From: Sphingomonadaceae bacterium 3R27C6
GTDB taxonomy: Bacteria; Pseudomonadota; Alphaproteobacteria; Sphingomonadales; Sphingomonadaceae
DNA: 64,000 bases
Direction: 5' to 3'
Assembly (NCBI GenBank): GCA_005503215.1
Contig: SCNS01000022.1
Span: forward strand, 1 to 64,000
Shown here: one piece after another, positions 9,822 to 18,367 of the stretch
Position numbering within the stretch: the first letter of the stretch is position 1
How the letters are laid out: each line of letters opens with the position of its first letter
Notes under the pieces: generated by a model
Told to the model about the DNA's origin: nothing
What the model saw: the letters and a program-made list of their open reading frames with translations, nothing else
Databases searched by the model: none
Made by a program: the position numbers and the translations under genes

Positions 9822-12800
9822 ATGCCTACCCTCTACATCTCGCCGACCGGCAGCGGTTCGGGCGACGGCTCGAGCGCCGCGAACGCCGCGACGCTGAACG
9901 ACCTGCCGCAACTGATCGCGGCGGCGGGGCCGGGCGGGCAGGTGCTGCTGCTCGCCGATCAGGGAGCTTATGCCGCGCCGATCGGGGCGCTGGCGATCGT
10001 CGCAGGCGGGACGGCGAGCGCGCCGGTGACGATCCGCGGGGTCGATGGCGCGGGCAACGCGATGGCGGCGACGATCGCCGGCACCCGGACCGAGCCGTTC
10101 GATCCGGCCAGCCCCTCGGGCGAGGAGGTCTTCCGCCTGCTCGGCGGCGCGAACAATCTGCGCTTCAGCGACCTTGCCTTCGAGAATGTCGGCACGGCCT
10201 TTCGTGTCGGCGCGGACGTGCACAACCTCACGATCGAGCATGTCGACGCCGCGAATGTTTCGCGCTTCTTCGACAATATGGTCTCGGGGGCCAATGCGAG
10301 CGCGACGATCACCGGCCTGACGATCCGTGACGTCGCCGTCGATGGTTATTCCAAGGGCGCGATCCGCGTCCAGTACAACAGCAGCGACGTGCTGATCGAG
10401 GATGTGCGCGGCGATAGCCAGTTTCAGGACGGCGACAATTTCGCGATCGGCATTCACATCACCGGCACCGCACACGACGTAACGATCGACCGTGTCGCCA
10501 TGCGCAACGCGCTCGACACGGTGAACGACTATCGCAACGGCGACGGTTTCGCGACCGAGCGCGGCACCTATAACATCACGCTGCGCGACGTGATCGCCAC
10601 GGGCAACAGCGATGGCGGGCTTGACCTGAAGAGCGACAACATCGTGGTCGACGGTGCGATCGTCTCGGGCAATGGCCGCAACATCCGGCTGTGGGGCACT
10701 GGCGCGCAGCTGAGCAACATTGTCAGCCTCGACGCCGGCGCGCCGCTGGCGGGCGGCAATCGCGAGCATATCTGGCTGGCCGAGGGCGCGAGCGCGACGA
10801 TCGACGGGGCGTTCTTCTCCGATCCCGGTTCGCCGACTTTGTTCAACCTTGCCGAGAGGAATGGCGCGCTGACGGTGCGGGACTATGGCCTTGCCACCGG
10901 TGCAGGCACGGTGACCTTGAAGAAGGGCACGGGATCGGTGCTGACCCTGGACGGGCAGCGGGTGGTGGTCGCGGCGGGGACTGCGGGTGACGACCTGATC
11001 GGCGGCACGGCGGGCGCCGATGCGCTGATCGGCGGCGCGGGCAACGACATGCTGGTCGGCAATGGCGGCGACGACGTGCTGACCGGGGGTTCGGGCGCGG
11101 ACATATTGGTCGGGGGCGCAGGGCGCGATCTCCTCAGCTACGCGGGCAGCGATGCTGCGGTGCGGGCCGATCTGACACGGCTTACCGCCAGCGGCGGCGA
11201 TGCCGAAGGCGACCTGTTCGACGGGTTCGAGGATGTCGAGGGCTCGGCTTTTGCCGACACGTTGGCGGGGGATGCGGGCGCGAACCGGCTGTTCGGCGGG
11301 AATGGCGACGATACGCTTTCGGGCGGCGGCGGGGACGACATGCTCGATGGCGGCGCGGGCGCGGACCTGCTCGATGGCGGGGCCGGGATCGACCGGGTCG
11401 ATTATGGCAGCAGCGGTGCGGGCGTGGTCGTCGATCTCGCCAATGGCGCGGCGAGCGGCGGCGAGGCGGCGGGTGACCGGCTGGTCGGGATCGAGGGGGT
11501 GCGCGGCTCGGGCTTTGCCGATACGCTTTCGGGCGATGACGGCGCGGACTGGATCGGCGGCGGCGCGGGCGACGACCGGATCGACGGACGCGGCGGGGAC
11601 GATCTGCTCGTCGGCGGGGCAGGTGCCGACACGCTGATCGGCGGCACCGGGTTCGACAGCGCGGACTATTCGGGCAGCGGCGGGGCGGTCACGGTCGACC
11701 TTGTCGCCGGCACCGGCAGCGGCGGCGATGCCCAGGGCGACCGGCTGCAAGGGGTCGAGCGGCTGATCGGCTCGGGCTTCGCCGATGTGCTCACCGGCGA
11801 CGGCTTTGCCAATGTGCTGATCGGCGGCGCGGGCGCGGACCGGCTGACCGGCGGCGCCGGGATCGACACCGCCGATTATGCGGCGAGCGGCGCGGCGGTG
11901 AACGCGTTGCTGGGCGGCACCGGCTCCGGCGGCGATGCCGAGGGCGATGTGCTGGCGGGGATCGAGAATCTGGCCGGCTCGGGCTTTGGCGACGTGCTGA
12001 TCGGCGATGGCGCGGCCAATGCGCTGTCGGGCGGCGACGGGGACGACCGGCTGGCCGGTAAGGGCGGGGCGGACCGGCTCGACGGCGGCGCGGGTATCGA
12101 TATTGCCGACTTTTCAACCAGCGCGAGCATGGTGACGGCGGACCTCGCGGCGGGTACCGCTTCGGGCGGAGTGAGCCTCGTCGCGATCGAAGGCCTGATT
12201 GGCTCGGCGTTCGGCGATGCGCTGAATGGCGATGCGGGCGACAACCGGCTGGTCGGCGGCAAGGGCGCGGACCTGATCAACGGGCGCGACGGCCTCGATA
12301 CCGCGGACTATTCGGGCTCGGCGGCAGCGGTGCAGGTCGATCTGGCGCTATCGGTGCAGGGCGGCACCGGCGATGCGGCGGGCGACCGGCTGATGAGCAT
12401 CGAGGCGCTGGTCGGCTCGGCGTTTGACGATGTGCTGGCCGGAGTGGGGGCTGACGAGACGTTGTACGGCGGCGCGGGCGCGGACCGGCTCGAAGGGCGC
12501 GGCGGCGATGATCTGCTCCAGGGCGGCGCGGGCGCCGATGTGCTGATCGGCGGGGACGGCATCGATACGGTCGACTATAGCGCCAATGCGGGTGCCGTCT
12601 CGATCAACCTCCAGACCGGTGCGAGCAGCGGCGGCGATGCCGAAGGCGACCGGTTCGACGGGATCGAGCGTTTCATCGGTACGGGCTTCGCCGATACGCT
12701 GATCGGGGATGGCGACGATCAGATCCTCGTCGGCGGCGCGGGCGGCGACCGGATCGACGGTGCGGGCGGGTTCGACACTATAGTCTATTCGGACAGCGCC

Positions 12801-14633
12801 GTGGGCGTGAAGGTCAACCTCGCCACCGGCGCCGTGTCGGGCGGCGATGCACAGGGTGATGGCCTGTCGGGAATCGAGGCGGTGGTTGGCAGCGCCTTCG
12901 CCGACACGCTGACGGGCGATGCGAACGCCAACCGGATCGAGGGCGGTGCGGGCAACGACACGCTCGATGGCGGCGTGGGCGCGGATGTGATGATCGGCGG
13001 CGCGGACAACGATTCCTATGTGGTCGACAATGCCGGCGACGAGGTGACCGAGGCGGTCGGCGGCGGGCTCGATATCGTGCGCACGGGCCTGTCCTCGCTG
13101 ACGCTCGCCGATGGGGTCGAGGATCTCAGCTATACCGGCACCGGCGGCTTTACCGGCACCGGCAATGCGCTCGATAACAGCCTCTACGGCAAGGCGCTGG
13201 CTGACGCGCTCTACGGGCTTGACGGCGACGACAAGCTGGTGGGCGGCGCGGGTGCGGACCTGCTCGACGGCGGGGCGGGACGCGACCAGGTCGATTACAC
13301 CAAGTCCGCCGCGATCACGGTGAACCTCGTCACCAACGTCAATCGCGGCGGCGAGGCCGAGGGCGACCGGCTGGTCGGCATCGAGACGGTGATCGGCTCC
13401 AACTATGCCGACAGCATCACGGGCGGCGACGATCCGTTGCTTGGTGACATCCTCTATGGCCGGGGCGGCGACGATCTCCTGTTCGGTGGAGCGGGTGACG
13501 ACCAGCTCGACGGCGGCAGCGGCAACGACGTGCTGCGTGGCGGCACGGGCAACGACCTTTATGTCGTCTATGAGGCCGGCGATCAGGTGATCGAGGCGGC
13601 GGGGGAGGGGCGCGACCGCATCCGCACCGCCGCGACCAGCTACACGCTCGGCGCCAATGTCGAGGAGCTGGTCTATACCGGGACGATCGGCGCGACGATG
13701 ACGGGCAATGCGCTCGACAATTTCATCGTCGGCAGCGGCGGCGAGGATCGGCTGGCCGGCGGCGACGGCGCGGACGTGCTGCGCGGCGGGGCGGGCGGCG
13801 ATATACTCGACGGCGGCGCGGGATCGGACACCGCGGAATATGCGGGCTCGCTCGGCGGCGTGCTGGTCAACCTGCGCGCCCAGACCGCGACCGGCGGCGA
13901 TGCGATGGGCGACCGGCTGGTGAGTATCGAGAATGCGCAGGGCTCGGCCTTTGCCGATGTGCTGCTGGGCAGCGTCGGAGCCAATATACTGACCGGCGGC
14001 GAAGGCGACGACGCGCTCTCCGGCGACGACGGCAACGACACGTTGCGGGGCGGCGTCGGCGCCGACCGGCTCGATGGCGGCAAGAATGAAGATATGCTCG
14101 ACGGCGAGGACGGAGACGACATACTGTACGGCGGGTCGCAGACCGACCGGCTCTATGGCGGCGCGGGCAACGATCTTCTGGTCGGCGATGCCGAATGGGT
14201 CTCGTCGCTCGCCGCCAGGGACACGCTGGATGGCGGCGATGGCGACGACATATTGGTCGGCGACGGGATGAGCATGACCGCGAGCGGGGTCGGCGGCGCG
14301 GACACGCTGATCGGCGGGCTCGGCAACGACATACTCTACGGCGACGCGGTGACCATGGCGGCCGGTGCGCGCGGGGGCGCGGACAAGCTGACCGGCGGCG
14401 GCGGGGGTGACCGCTTCGTCTTCGCGCGGGGGTCAGGCGCCGACGAGATCACCGACTTCGCCCGCGGCGGCGCCGAGGCCGACCGGATCGACCTCAGCGC
14501 CTTCGACATCGCCTATGAGGCGCTGCGCTTCACCACCAGCAGCGCGGGGGTGACGATCCAGCTGGGCGGCACCGATACGATCTTCGTGCGCGGCGTCACC
14601 GCGCTCGATCAGGCGGACTTTGTCTTCGGCTGA
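9822..14633 (+). CDS. Giant RTX protein with N-terminal right-handed beta-helix (lyase-like)
   Basis: A secreted calcium-binding protein of 1603 residues, presumably exported by the divergent type I system. The ATG at 9822 (MPTLYISPTGS) has a GGAG site seven bases upstream; it matches the start of the convergent paralogue. Residues 1-370 form a parallel beta-helix. The stretch NGDGFATERG (near 238) followed by NSDGGLDLKS (near 260) resembles the Asp-rich calcium site of family 9 pectate lyases. From about residue 383 there are many GGxGxDxLxGG nonapeptides, arranged in about ten copies of a roughly 100-residue super-module. The C-terminus (FVFARGSGADEITDF...FVFG) is a type I secretion signal region with no cleavable N-terminal signal. 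A lyase or epimerase role is inferred; a structural surface protein is the alternative. Confidence 0.9.
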   Translation: MPTLYISPTGSGSGDGSSAANAATLNDLPQLIAAAGPGGQVLLLADQGAYAAPIGALAIVAGGTASAPVTIRGVDGAGNAMAATIAGTRTEPFDPASPSGEEVFRLLGGANNLRFSDLAFENVGTAFRVGADVHNLTIEHVDAANVSRFFDNMVSGANASATITGLTIRDVAVDGYSKGAIRVQYNSSDVLIEDVRGDSQFQDGDNFAIGIHITGTAHDVTIDRVAMRNALDTVNDYRNGDGFATERGTYNITLRDVIATGNSDGGLDLKSDNIVVDGAIVSGNGRNIRLWGTGAQLSNIVSLDAGAPLAGGNREHIWLAEGASATIDGAFFSDPGSPTLFNLAERNGALTVRDYGLATGAGTVTLKKGTGSVLTLDGQRVVVAAGTAGDDLIGGTAGADALIGGAGNDMLVGNGGDDVLTGGSGADILVGGAGRDLLSYAGSDAAVRADLTRLTASGGDAEGDLFDGFEDVEGSAFADTLAGDAGANRLFGGNGDDTLSGGGGDDMLDGGAGADLLDGGAGIDRVDYGSSGAGVVVDLANGAASGGEAAGDRLVGIEGVRGSGFADTLSGDDGADWIGGGAGDDRIDGRGGDDLLVGGAGADTLIGGTGFDSADYSGSGGAVTVDLVAGTGSGGDAQGDRLQGVERLIGSGFADVLTGDGFANVLIGGAGADRLTGGAGIDTADYAASGAAVNALLGGTGSGGDAEGDVLAGIENLAGSGFGDVLIGDGAANALSGGDGDDRLAGKGGADRLDGGAGIDIADFSTSASMVTADLAAGTASGGVSLVAIEGLIGSAFGDALNGDAGDNRLVGGKGADLINGRDGLDTADYSGSAAAVQVDLALSVQGGTGDAAGDRLMSIEALVGSAFDDVLAGVGADETLYGGAGADRLEGRGGDDLLQGGAGADVLIGGDGIDTVDYSANAGAVSINLQTGASSGGDAEGDRFDGIERFIGTGFADTLIGDGDDQILVGGAGGDRIDGAGGFDTIVYSDSAVGVKVNLATGAVSGGDAQGDGLSGIEAVVGSAFADTLTGDANANRIEGGAGNDTLDGGVGADVMIGGADNDSYVVDNAGDEVTEAVGGGLDIVRTGLSSLTLADGVEDLSYTGTGGFTGTGNALDNSLYGKALADALYGLDGDDKLVGGAGADLLDGGAGRDQVDYTKSAAITVNLVTNVNRGGEAEGDRLVGIETVIGSNYADSITGGDDPLLGDILYGRGGDDLLFGGAGDDQLDGGSGNDVLRGGTGNDLYVVYEAGDQVIEAAGEGRDRIRTAATSYTLGANVEELVYTGTIGATMTGNALDNFIVGSGGEDRLAGGDGADVLRGGAGGDILDGGAGSDTAEYAGSLGGVLVNLRAQTATGGDAMGDRLVSIENAQGSAFADVLLGSVGANILTGGEGDDALSGDDGNDTLRGGVGADRLDGGKNEDMLDGEDGDDILYGGSQTDRLYGGAGNDLLVGDAEWVSSLAARDTLDGGDGDDILVGDGMSMTASGVGGADTLIGGLGNDILYGDAVTMAAGARGGADKLTGGGGGDRFVFARGSGADEITDFARGGAEADRIDLSAFDIAYEALRFTTSSAGVTIQLGGTDTIFVRGVTALDQADFVFG
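11130..13960 (+). repeat. Tandem RTX super-modules (about 10 imperfect copies)
   Basis: Within the large RTX gene, a block of about 100 residues recurs. Each copy has a YSGSxxAVxVDL strand, GSGGDAxGDRL, an IExLxGSxFADxL motif and then two to four GGxGxDxL nonapeptides. The GSxFAD-type core appears ten times with changes such as GSGFGD, GSAFDD and GSNYAD. At the DNA level this makes a GC-rich imperfect repeat tract, prone to copy-number change. The shorter paralogue lacks these super-modules and keeps only plain nonapeptides. Confidence 0.8.
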
Positions 14634-14653
14634 GCCGCGCGTCAGCCGAAGAC
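14622..14653. terminator. 12-bp hairpin shared by the two convergent stop codons
   Basis: GTCTTCGGCTGA (14622-14633) and TCAGCCGAAGAC (14642-14653) are perfect complements around an 8-base loop. The arms are the last codons (VFG-stop) of both convergent RTX genes. There is no T-run on either side, so this is a possible Rho-assisted or mRNA-stabilising hairpin, not a classical intrinsic terminator. Confidence 0.45.
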
Positions 14654-16828
14654 GAAATCATTGGGCGAAAACCCCTGCGCGCCGCGGACGAAGATGCTGT
14701 CCGTGCCCATGGAGATGCGTGTTCCGTCGGCGCTCGTCGTGAAACCGAGCTGCTCATACGCGATGTCGAAGGCGCTGAGGTCGATATGGTCCGCGCCTGA
14801 GGCGAAATCGCTGATCTCGTCGGCGCCCGAGCCGGGCGCGAAAACGAACCAGTCGGCGCCCGCGCCGCCCGCAAGCAGGTCGTTGCCGCCGCCGCCGATC
14901 AGGTGATCGGGGCCGTCGCCGCCATAGAGCTTGTCGGCGCCGCCGGTCACCGTCGCGGTCGACTCGCGGCCGTCGCCGTAGAGCCAGTCATTGCCGTCGC
15001 CGCCCTCCAGCGTGTCGGCGCCCCCCCTGGCGCTGTCCGTCATCACGTCGCCGTCGCCGATCAGGATGTCGTTGCCCGCGCCGCCGGTCAGCCGGTCGTT
15101 GCCGCCCCTGCCGCTGCCATAGACATTGGTCGCATCGCCGATCAGCAGGTCGGCATCGTCGCCGCCGTCGAGCCGGTCGTTGGCGCCCTGGCTGCTCAGC
15201 CATTCCTGGTCGCCGACCAGCCGGTCCGCGCCCGCGCCGCCGAAGAGGCTGTCCGACTGCCAGCCGCCGAGCAACATATCGGCACCCGACTGGCCCTGGA
15301 GCAGATCCTCGCCATTGCCGCCCACGAGCCTATCGTCGCCCGAATTGCCGGCGATGTCGTCGCTGCCACCGAGTCCGCCCAGCGTGTCGCTGCCCGCGCC
15401 GCCGATCACCGCGTTGGCGAGCGTGTTGCCATTGCCGATGAAATCGCCGCCGCCGCGGCGGATCAGTGCCTCGATATTGCCGGCCAGCGTGTAGCTGTCC
15501 AGTGTCGTCTCGACCCGGTCGAACCCGGCGTCGGCGGCCTCGGCGACGATCCGGTCGTCCGCGTGATCGACAAGGAAGATGTCGTCGCCCGCGGTGCCCT
15601 GCAGCGCATCCGCCGTGGCGGTGTCGGGCAGGGGAAGCAGTGCGATATAGCCGGTCGCGCCGGGCGAGGCCTCGCCCTGATCGACGGTCAGCGTTTCGCG
15701 GATCGTCTCGATGCCGATGAGACCGGGGAGCGAATCGCGCGTGGCGAGCGTCGAGAGTTCGGACCGGGTGATCTCGACGCCCCGCAAGGTGAGCCGCCCC
15801 TGCGAGGAGATCACCTTGGTGCGCGATCCGGCATCGTCGAAGCGCCCGCCGATCACGGTGACGTCGGCGTCGTCGTCGAGCCAGAGCTGGTTCTGCTCGG
15901 AGATGCCGCCGCGCAGCACCGGGTTCAGGCCGACCGCGTCGATCAGCGTCGCCTCGTCCCAGAGGCGGTAGTTGCGGCCATTCTCCTCGCTGAGCGCCCG
16001 GACGATCAAAGTACCACTCGACTTGAGGTCATAGCCGCCGTCGCTGTTGCCGCGCGCGACCGTGTCGATGAAGCGTATGTCACGGACGCCGCGCTCGCTC
16101 GCGAAACCGTCGCCGTTGAAATAGGCGCCGGCGGTGCTCTGGATATTCTCCACCACCACCCGGTTGAGCGTGACGTTGTGGACGGTGCCGTCGAGATGGA
16201 CGCCCGCGGGCAGGTCGTCGCCCGTTTGCCCGGCCATGTCCGCCGTGACATTGTCGATCACCACATTGTTGGTGTCATACTGGAGGCGGATCGCGACCCT
16301 TGAGAAGCCCTGCACGTCGACGTCGCGGATCGTCAGCCCGGTGATCGTCGCGGTGCCCGACGGCGCGCTGGAATAATTCTCGAAGAAACGGCGGACATTG
16401 TTCGCGTCGACATCCTCGATGTGGAGGTTGGCGAGGTCGGCGGTGACGCGGAAGGCCGTGCCGACATTGTCGATCTGCAGGTCGCGGAATATGAGATTGT
16501 CCGCGCCCGCGCCGAGCTTGAACAGCTCGTTGCCCGAGGCGTCGCCCGCCTGCCAGTCGGCCGGGCGCGAGCCGGTGAAATGTGCGGCCATGGCATTGCC
16601 GGCGGAATCGATGCCGCGCACGACCACCGGCTGGCCCTCCGCCCCGCCGCGGGTGATGCCGAGGATGCCGGTGACGTTATAGTCGCCCTGGTCGGCCAGC
16701 AGCAGCACCTCGCCCCCCGGTCCCGCTCTTCCGATCATATTGTTGAGCGAACCGATCGACGCTGCGTTGTTGATATCGCTGCCACTTTTGTCCCCGGAAC
16801 CGGCAGGCGAGATGTACAGGCTTGGCAT
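14642..16828 (-). CDS. RTX protein with beta-helix, paralogue of the 1603-residue protein
   Basis: A 728-residue paralogue that faces its partner tail to tail, with 8 bases between stop codons. The N-terminus ([31 protein letters not shown]) aligns with the larger protein. The same beta-helix signature is present: [10 protein letters not shown] (near 242), then [11 protein letters not shown] (near 265). RTX nonapeptides start near residue 410 and cover about 300 residues, without the 100-residue super-modules. The C-terminus ([15 protein letters not shown]...SIFVRG...FVFG) matches the partner's secretion-signal region. It is probably a second cargo of the neighbouring type I system. An AAGGGG ribosome binding site lies about nine bases before the ATG. 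Confidence 0.9.
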   Translation of the reverse strand: MPSLYISPAGSGDKSGSDINNAASIGSLNNMIGRAGPGGEVLLLADQGDYNVTGILGITRGGAEGQPVVVRGIDSAGNAMAAHFTGSRPADWQAGDASGNELFKLGAGADNLIFRDLQIDNVGTAFRVTADLANLHIEDVDANNVRRFFENYSSAPSGTATITGLTIRDVDVQGFSRVAIRLQYDTNNVVIDNVTADMAGQTGDDLPAGVHLDGTVHNVTLNRVVVENIQSTAGAYFNGDGFASERGVRDIRFIDTVARGNSDGGYDLKSSGTLIVRALSEENGRNYRLWDEATLIDAVGLNPVLRGGISEQNQLWLDDDADVTVIGGRFDDAGSRTKVISSQGRLTLRGVEITRSELSTLATRDSLPGLIGIETIRETLTVDQGEASPGATGYIALLPLPDTATADALQGTAGDDIFLVDHADDRIVAEAADAGFDRVETTLDSYTLAGNIEALIRRGGGDFIGNGNTLANAVIGGAGSDTLGGLGGSDDIAGNSGDDRLVGGNGEDLLQGQSGADMLLGGWQSDSLFGGAGADRLVGDQEWLSSQGANDRLDGGDDADLLIGDATNVYGSGRGGNDRLTGGAGNDILIGDGDVMTDSARGGADTLEGGDGNDWLYGDGRESTATVTGGADKLYGGDGPDHLIGGGGNDLLAGGAGADWFVFAPGSGADEISDFASGADHIDLSAFDIAYEQLGFTTSADGTRISMGTDSIFVRGAQGFSPNDFVFG

Positions 16829-17053
16829 GGCGAACGACCCCTTGCTGTTACGACGAGGTTAACCTCGGCTAATCCGCCATGCTGCACTGCACTATGGTTA
16901 AGCCAGCATTAAGCTGATCATCGGAGTGGTTATCGCGATGGACCGCCTGCCCGGAGCGCAACCTGGGCGGGCGCTTAACATATTGGCATAAGGGCTTTTG
17001 GAGACCGAGCCGCCGGTTCGAGGACGGCGCGATCATTACTCAAAGGGTCCGAC
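16829..17053. other. Intergenic region upstream of the shorter RTX gene
   Basis: These 225 bases carry the promoter of the 728-residue RTX gene and the 3' end region of the iron operon. GAGGTTAACCTC (16855-16866) is a perfect 12-base palindrome 27 bases before the RTX start and is a candidate operator. I see no gene here. Confidence 0.35.
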
Positions 17054-17227
17054 CTATTTGCGCGCGAAAAGCCGCAACAGGCAATAGCCCGGAACCGCCG
17101 CCAGCGCGATGACCGCCAAAATGTCAAAAAGGCCGACCGTCAGCAGCCCCGTCACGAGCGAAGCAATCGTGACAATCGCCATCACGAGCGGCCAGCCATA
17201 GGTTCGGCGGACGGTCTGCCGGGTCAT
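17054..17227 (-). CDS. 57-residue membrane protein at the end of the iron-uptake operon
   Basis: A small frame starting MTRQTVRRTYGWPLVMAI and ending LLRLFARK. It encodes 57 residues with two hydrophobic segments (about 13-32 and 34-53), joined by a short TVGLFD turn, and basic ends. Its ATG overlaps the stop of the PepSY gene (ATGA), so it is probably translated by coupling. Small two-helix proteins are common after TonB receptor and PepSY genes, but I cannot name this family. A role in the function or stability of the PepSY protein is inferred from position. The overlap and the clear hydrophobic pattern make a real gene likely. Confidence 0.7.
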   Translation of the reverse strand: MTRQTVRRTYGWPLVMAIVTIASLVTGLLTVGLFDILAVIALAAVPGYCLLRLFARK

Positions 17228-18363
17228 ATTGCGTCTCCGCCTTCGACCACTTCGTGGACGCGCCGCTGCAGCGACTGGCCGCGATGCCCGATCCAGAGAT
17301 AGATGCCGCTGCCGAGAATGATAATCGCGATGATGTCGAGCAGCGCCCAGACGATCTTGAGCGGCAGGCCCGCATAGTCGCCGAAGTGCAGCGGCTGCGA
17401 CAGATACATGGCGCTGAGGCTGAGCGGCCAGGTCGGGACGCCGGTCAGCTTTGACGTCGCGGCGTCGACGAGCACGGGTTGATAGTTGCGCTGGTCGAGC
17501 TGCGATTGGCCGATCATGAACACGCCATAATGATGCTCGCCGCTATAGCCCGTCCCCGGATAGCTGACGAAGGCGGGTTTGAGCTCCGGCCGCGCCGCTC
17601 TTGCCTCGGCGACGGCCGTCTCGATCAGGCCGAATTGCGTGGGCGCGGGGCGGTCCGCCCATTCGCGGGTCAATTCGGCAAGCTGGTCCTTCTGCCACTG
17701 GTCATAGAGCGGCTCGTCGAGCGTGTTGATGACGCCGGTGAGCCCAACGACGAGCAGCCAGGCGGTGGCCGCGATGCCGAGCAGATTGTGGATGTCGAGC
17801 CACTTCAGTCGCGTGCTGCGCGCCTTGCGGATCGTCCCGAACTCGAGCTTGCGCATGAAGGGACGGTAGAGCACGACGCCCGATATGGTGGCGATGGCGA
17901 AGAGCAGGCCCATAGCGCCGAGAAAAAGCTTGCCGGGAAGGCCCGCGAACATATCGGTGTGGAGCCGCAGGATGAAGAACATGATGCCTTCGTTGAACTG
18001 CGGCGCGGGAACGGCGGTTCCGGTGTAGGCATCGAAAAGCGCGGTCTTCATCTCGGCCGGCGGGGTATCGGCGGTGGGGCCGAGGTTGACGTAGACGATC
18101 GGCTCGTCGGGATACCAGCCGAGGAACAGCGGCCGGTTGCCCGGATATTGCGCCTTGGCGTCCTCGATCAGCCGGTCGAGATTTGCCGGCTCGGCGCCGG
18201 GTCGCGGTGCGGACAATTCGGGCTCGGCGCCCGCGAGATGCGCGATTTCCTCGCCGAAGATCAGCGGCAGGCCGGTGATGCAGAGGAGCAGCAGGAAGAC
18301 CGTGCAGACAAGGCTGGTCCATTTATGGACCAGATACCAGGCCTGCACGGTCTTGCGTTTCAT
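17224..18363 (-). CDS. PepSY-associated transmembrane protein (siderophore-iron reductase-like)
   Basis: An inner-membrane protein of 379 residues, starting MKRKTVQAWYLVHKWTS. The frame is open upstream to 18621, but that part overlaps the receptor gene; the ATG at 18363 lies 4 bases after the receptor stop. PepSY_TM architecture: TM1 (about 14-36) with the conserved HKW, a periplasmic PepSY-like region, TM2 (about 135-157), TM3 (about 185-207) and a C-terminal TM (about 335-357). Relatives beside siderophore receptors are thought to act as ferric-siderophore reductases. The gene sits in an operon between the receptor and a 57-residue membrane protein, with very short spacing or overlap. Confidence 0.85.
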   Translation of the reverse strand: MKRKTVQAWYLVHKWTSLVCTVFLLLLCITGLPLIFGEEIAHLAGAEPELSAPRPGAEPANLDRLIEDAKAQYPGNRPLFLGWYPDEPIVYVNLGPTADTPPAEMKTALFDAYTGTAVPAPQFNEGIMFFILRLHTDMFAGLPGKLFLGAMGLLFAIATISGVVLYRPFMRKLEFGTIRKARSTRLKWLDIHNLLGIAATAWLLVVGLTGVINTLDEPLYDQWQKDQLAELTREWADRPAPTQFGLIETAVAEARAARPELKPAFVSYPGTGYSGEHHYGVFMIGQSQLDQRNYQPVLVDAATSKLTGVPTWPLSLSAMYLSQPLHFGDYAGLPLKIVWALLDIIAIIILGSGIYLWIGHRGQSLQRRVHEVVEGGDAI

Positions 18364-18367
18364 GGCG

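Noticed and set aside
9597..11750. A 717-codon minus-strand frame opposite the beta-helix part of the RTX gene
   Set aside because: Low-complexity Ala/Arg/Asp-rich translation with no domain; it also runs through the divergent promoter region.
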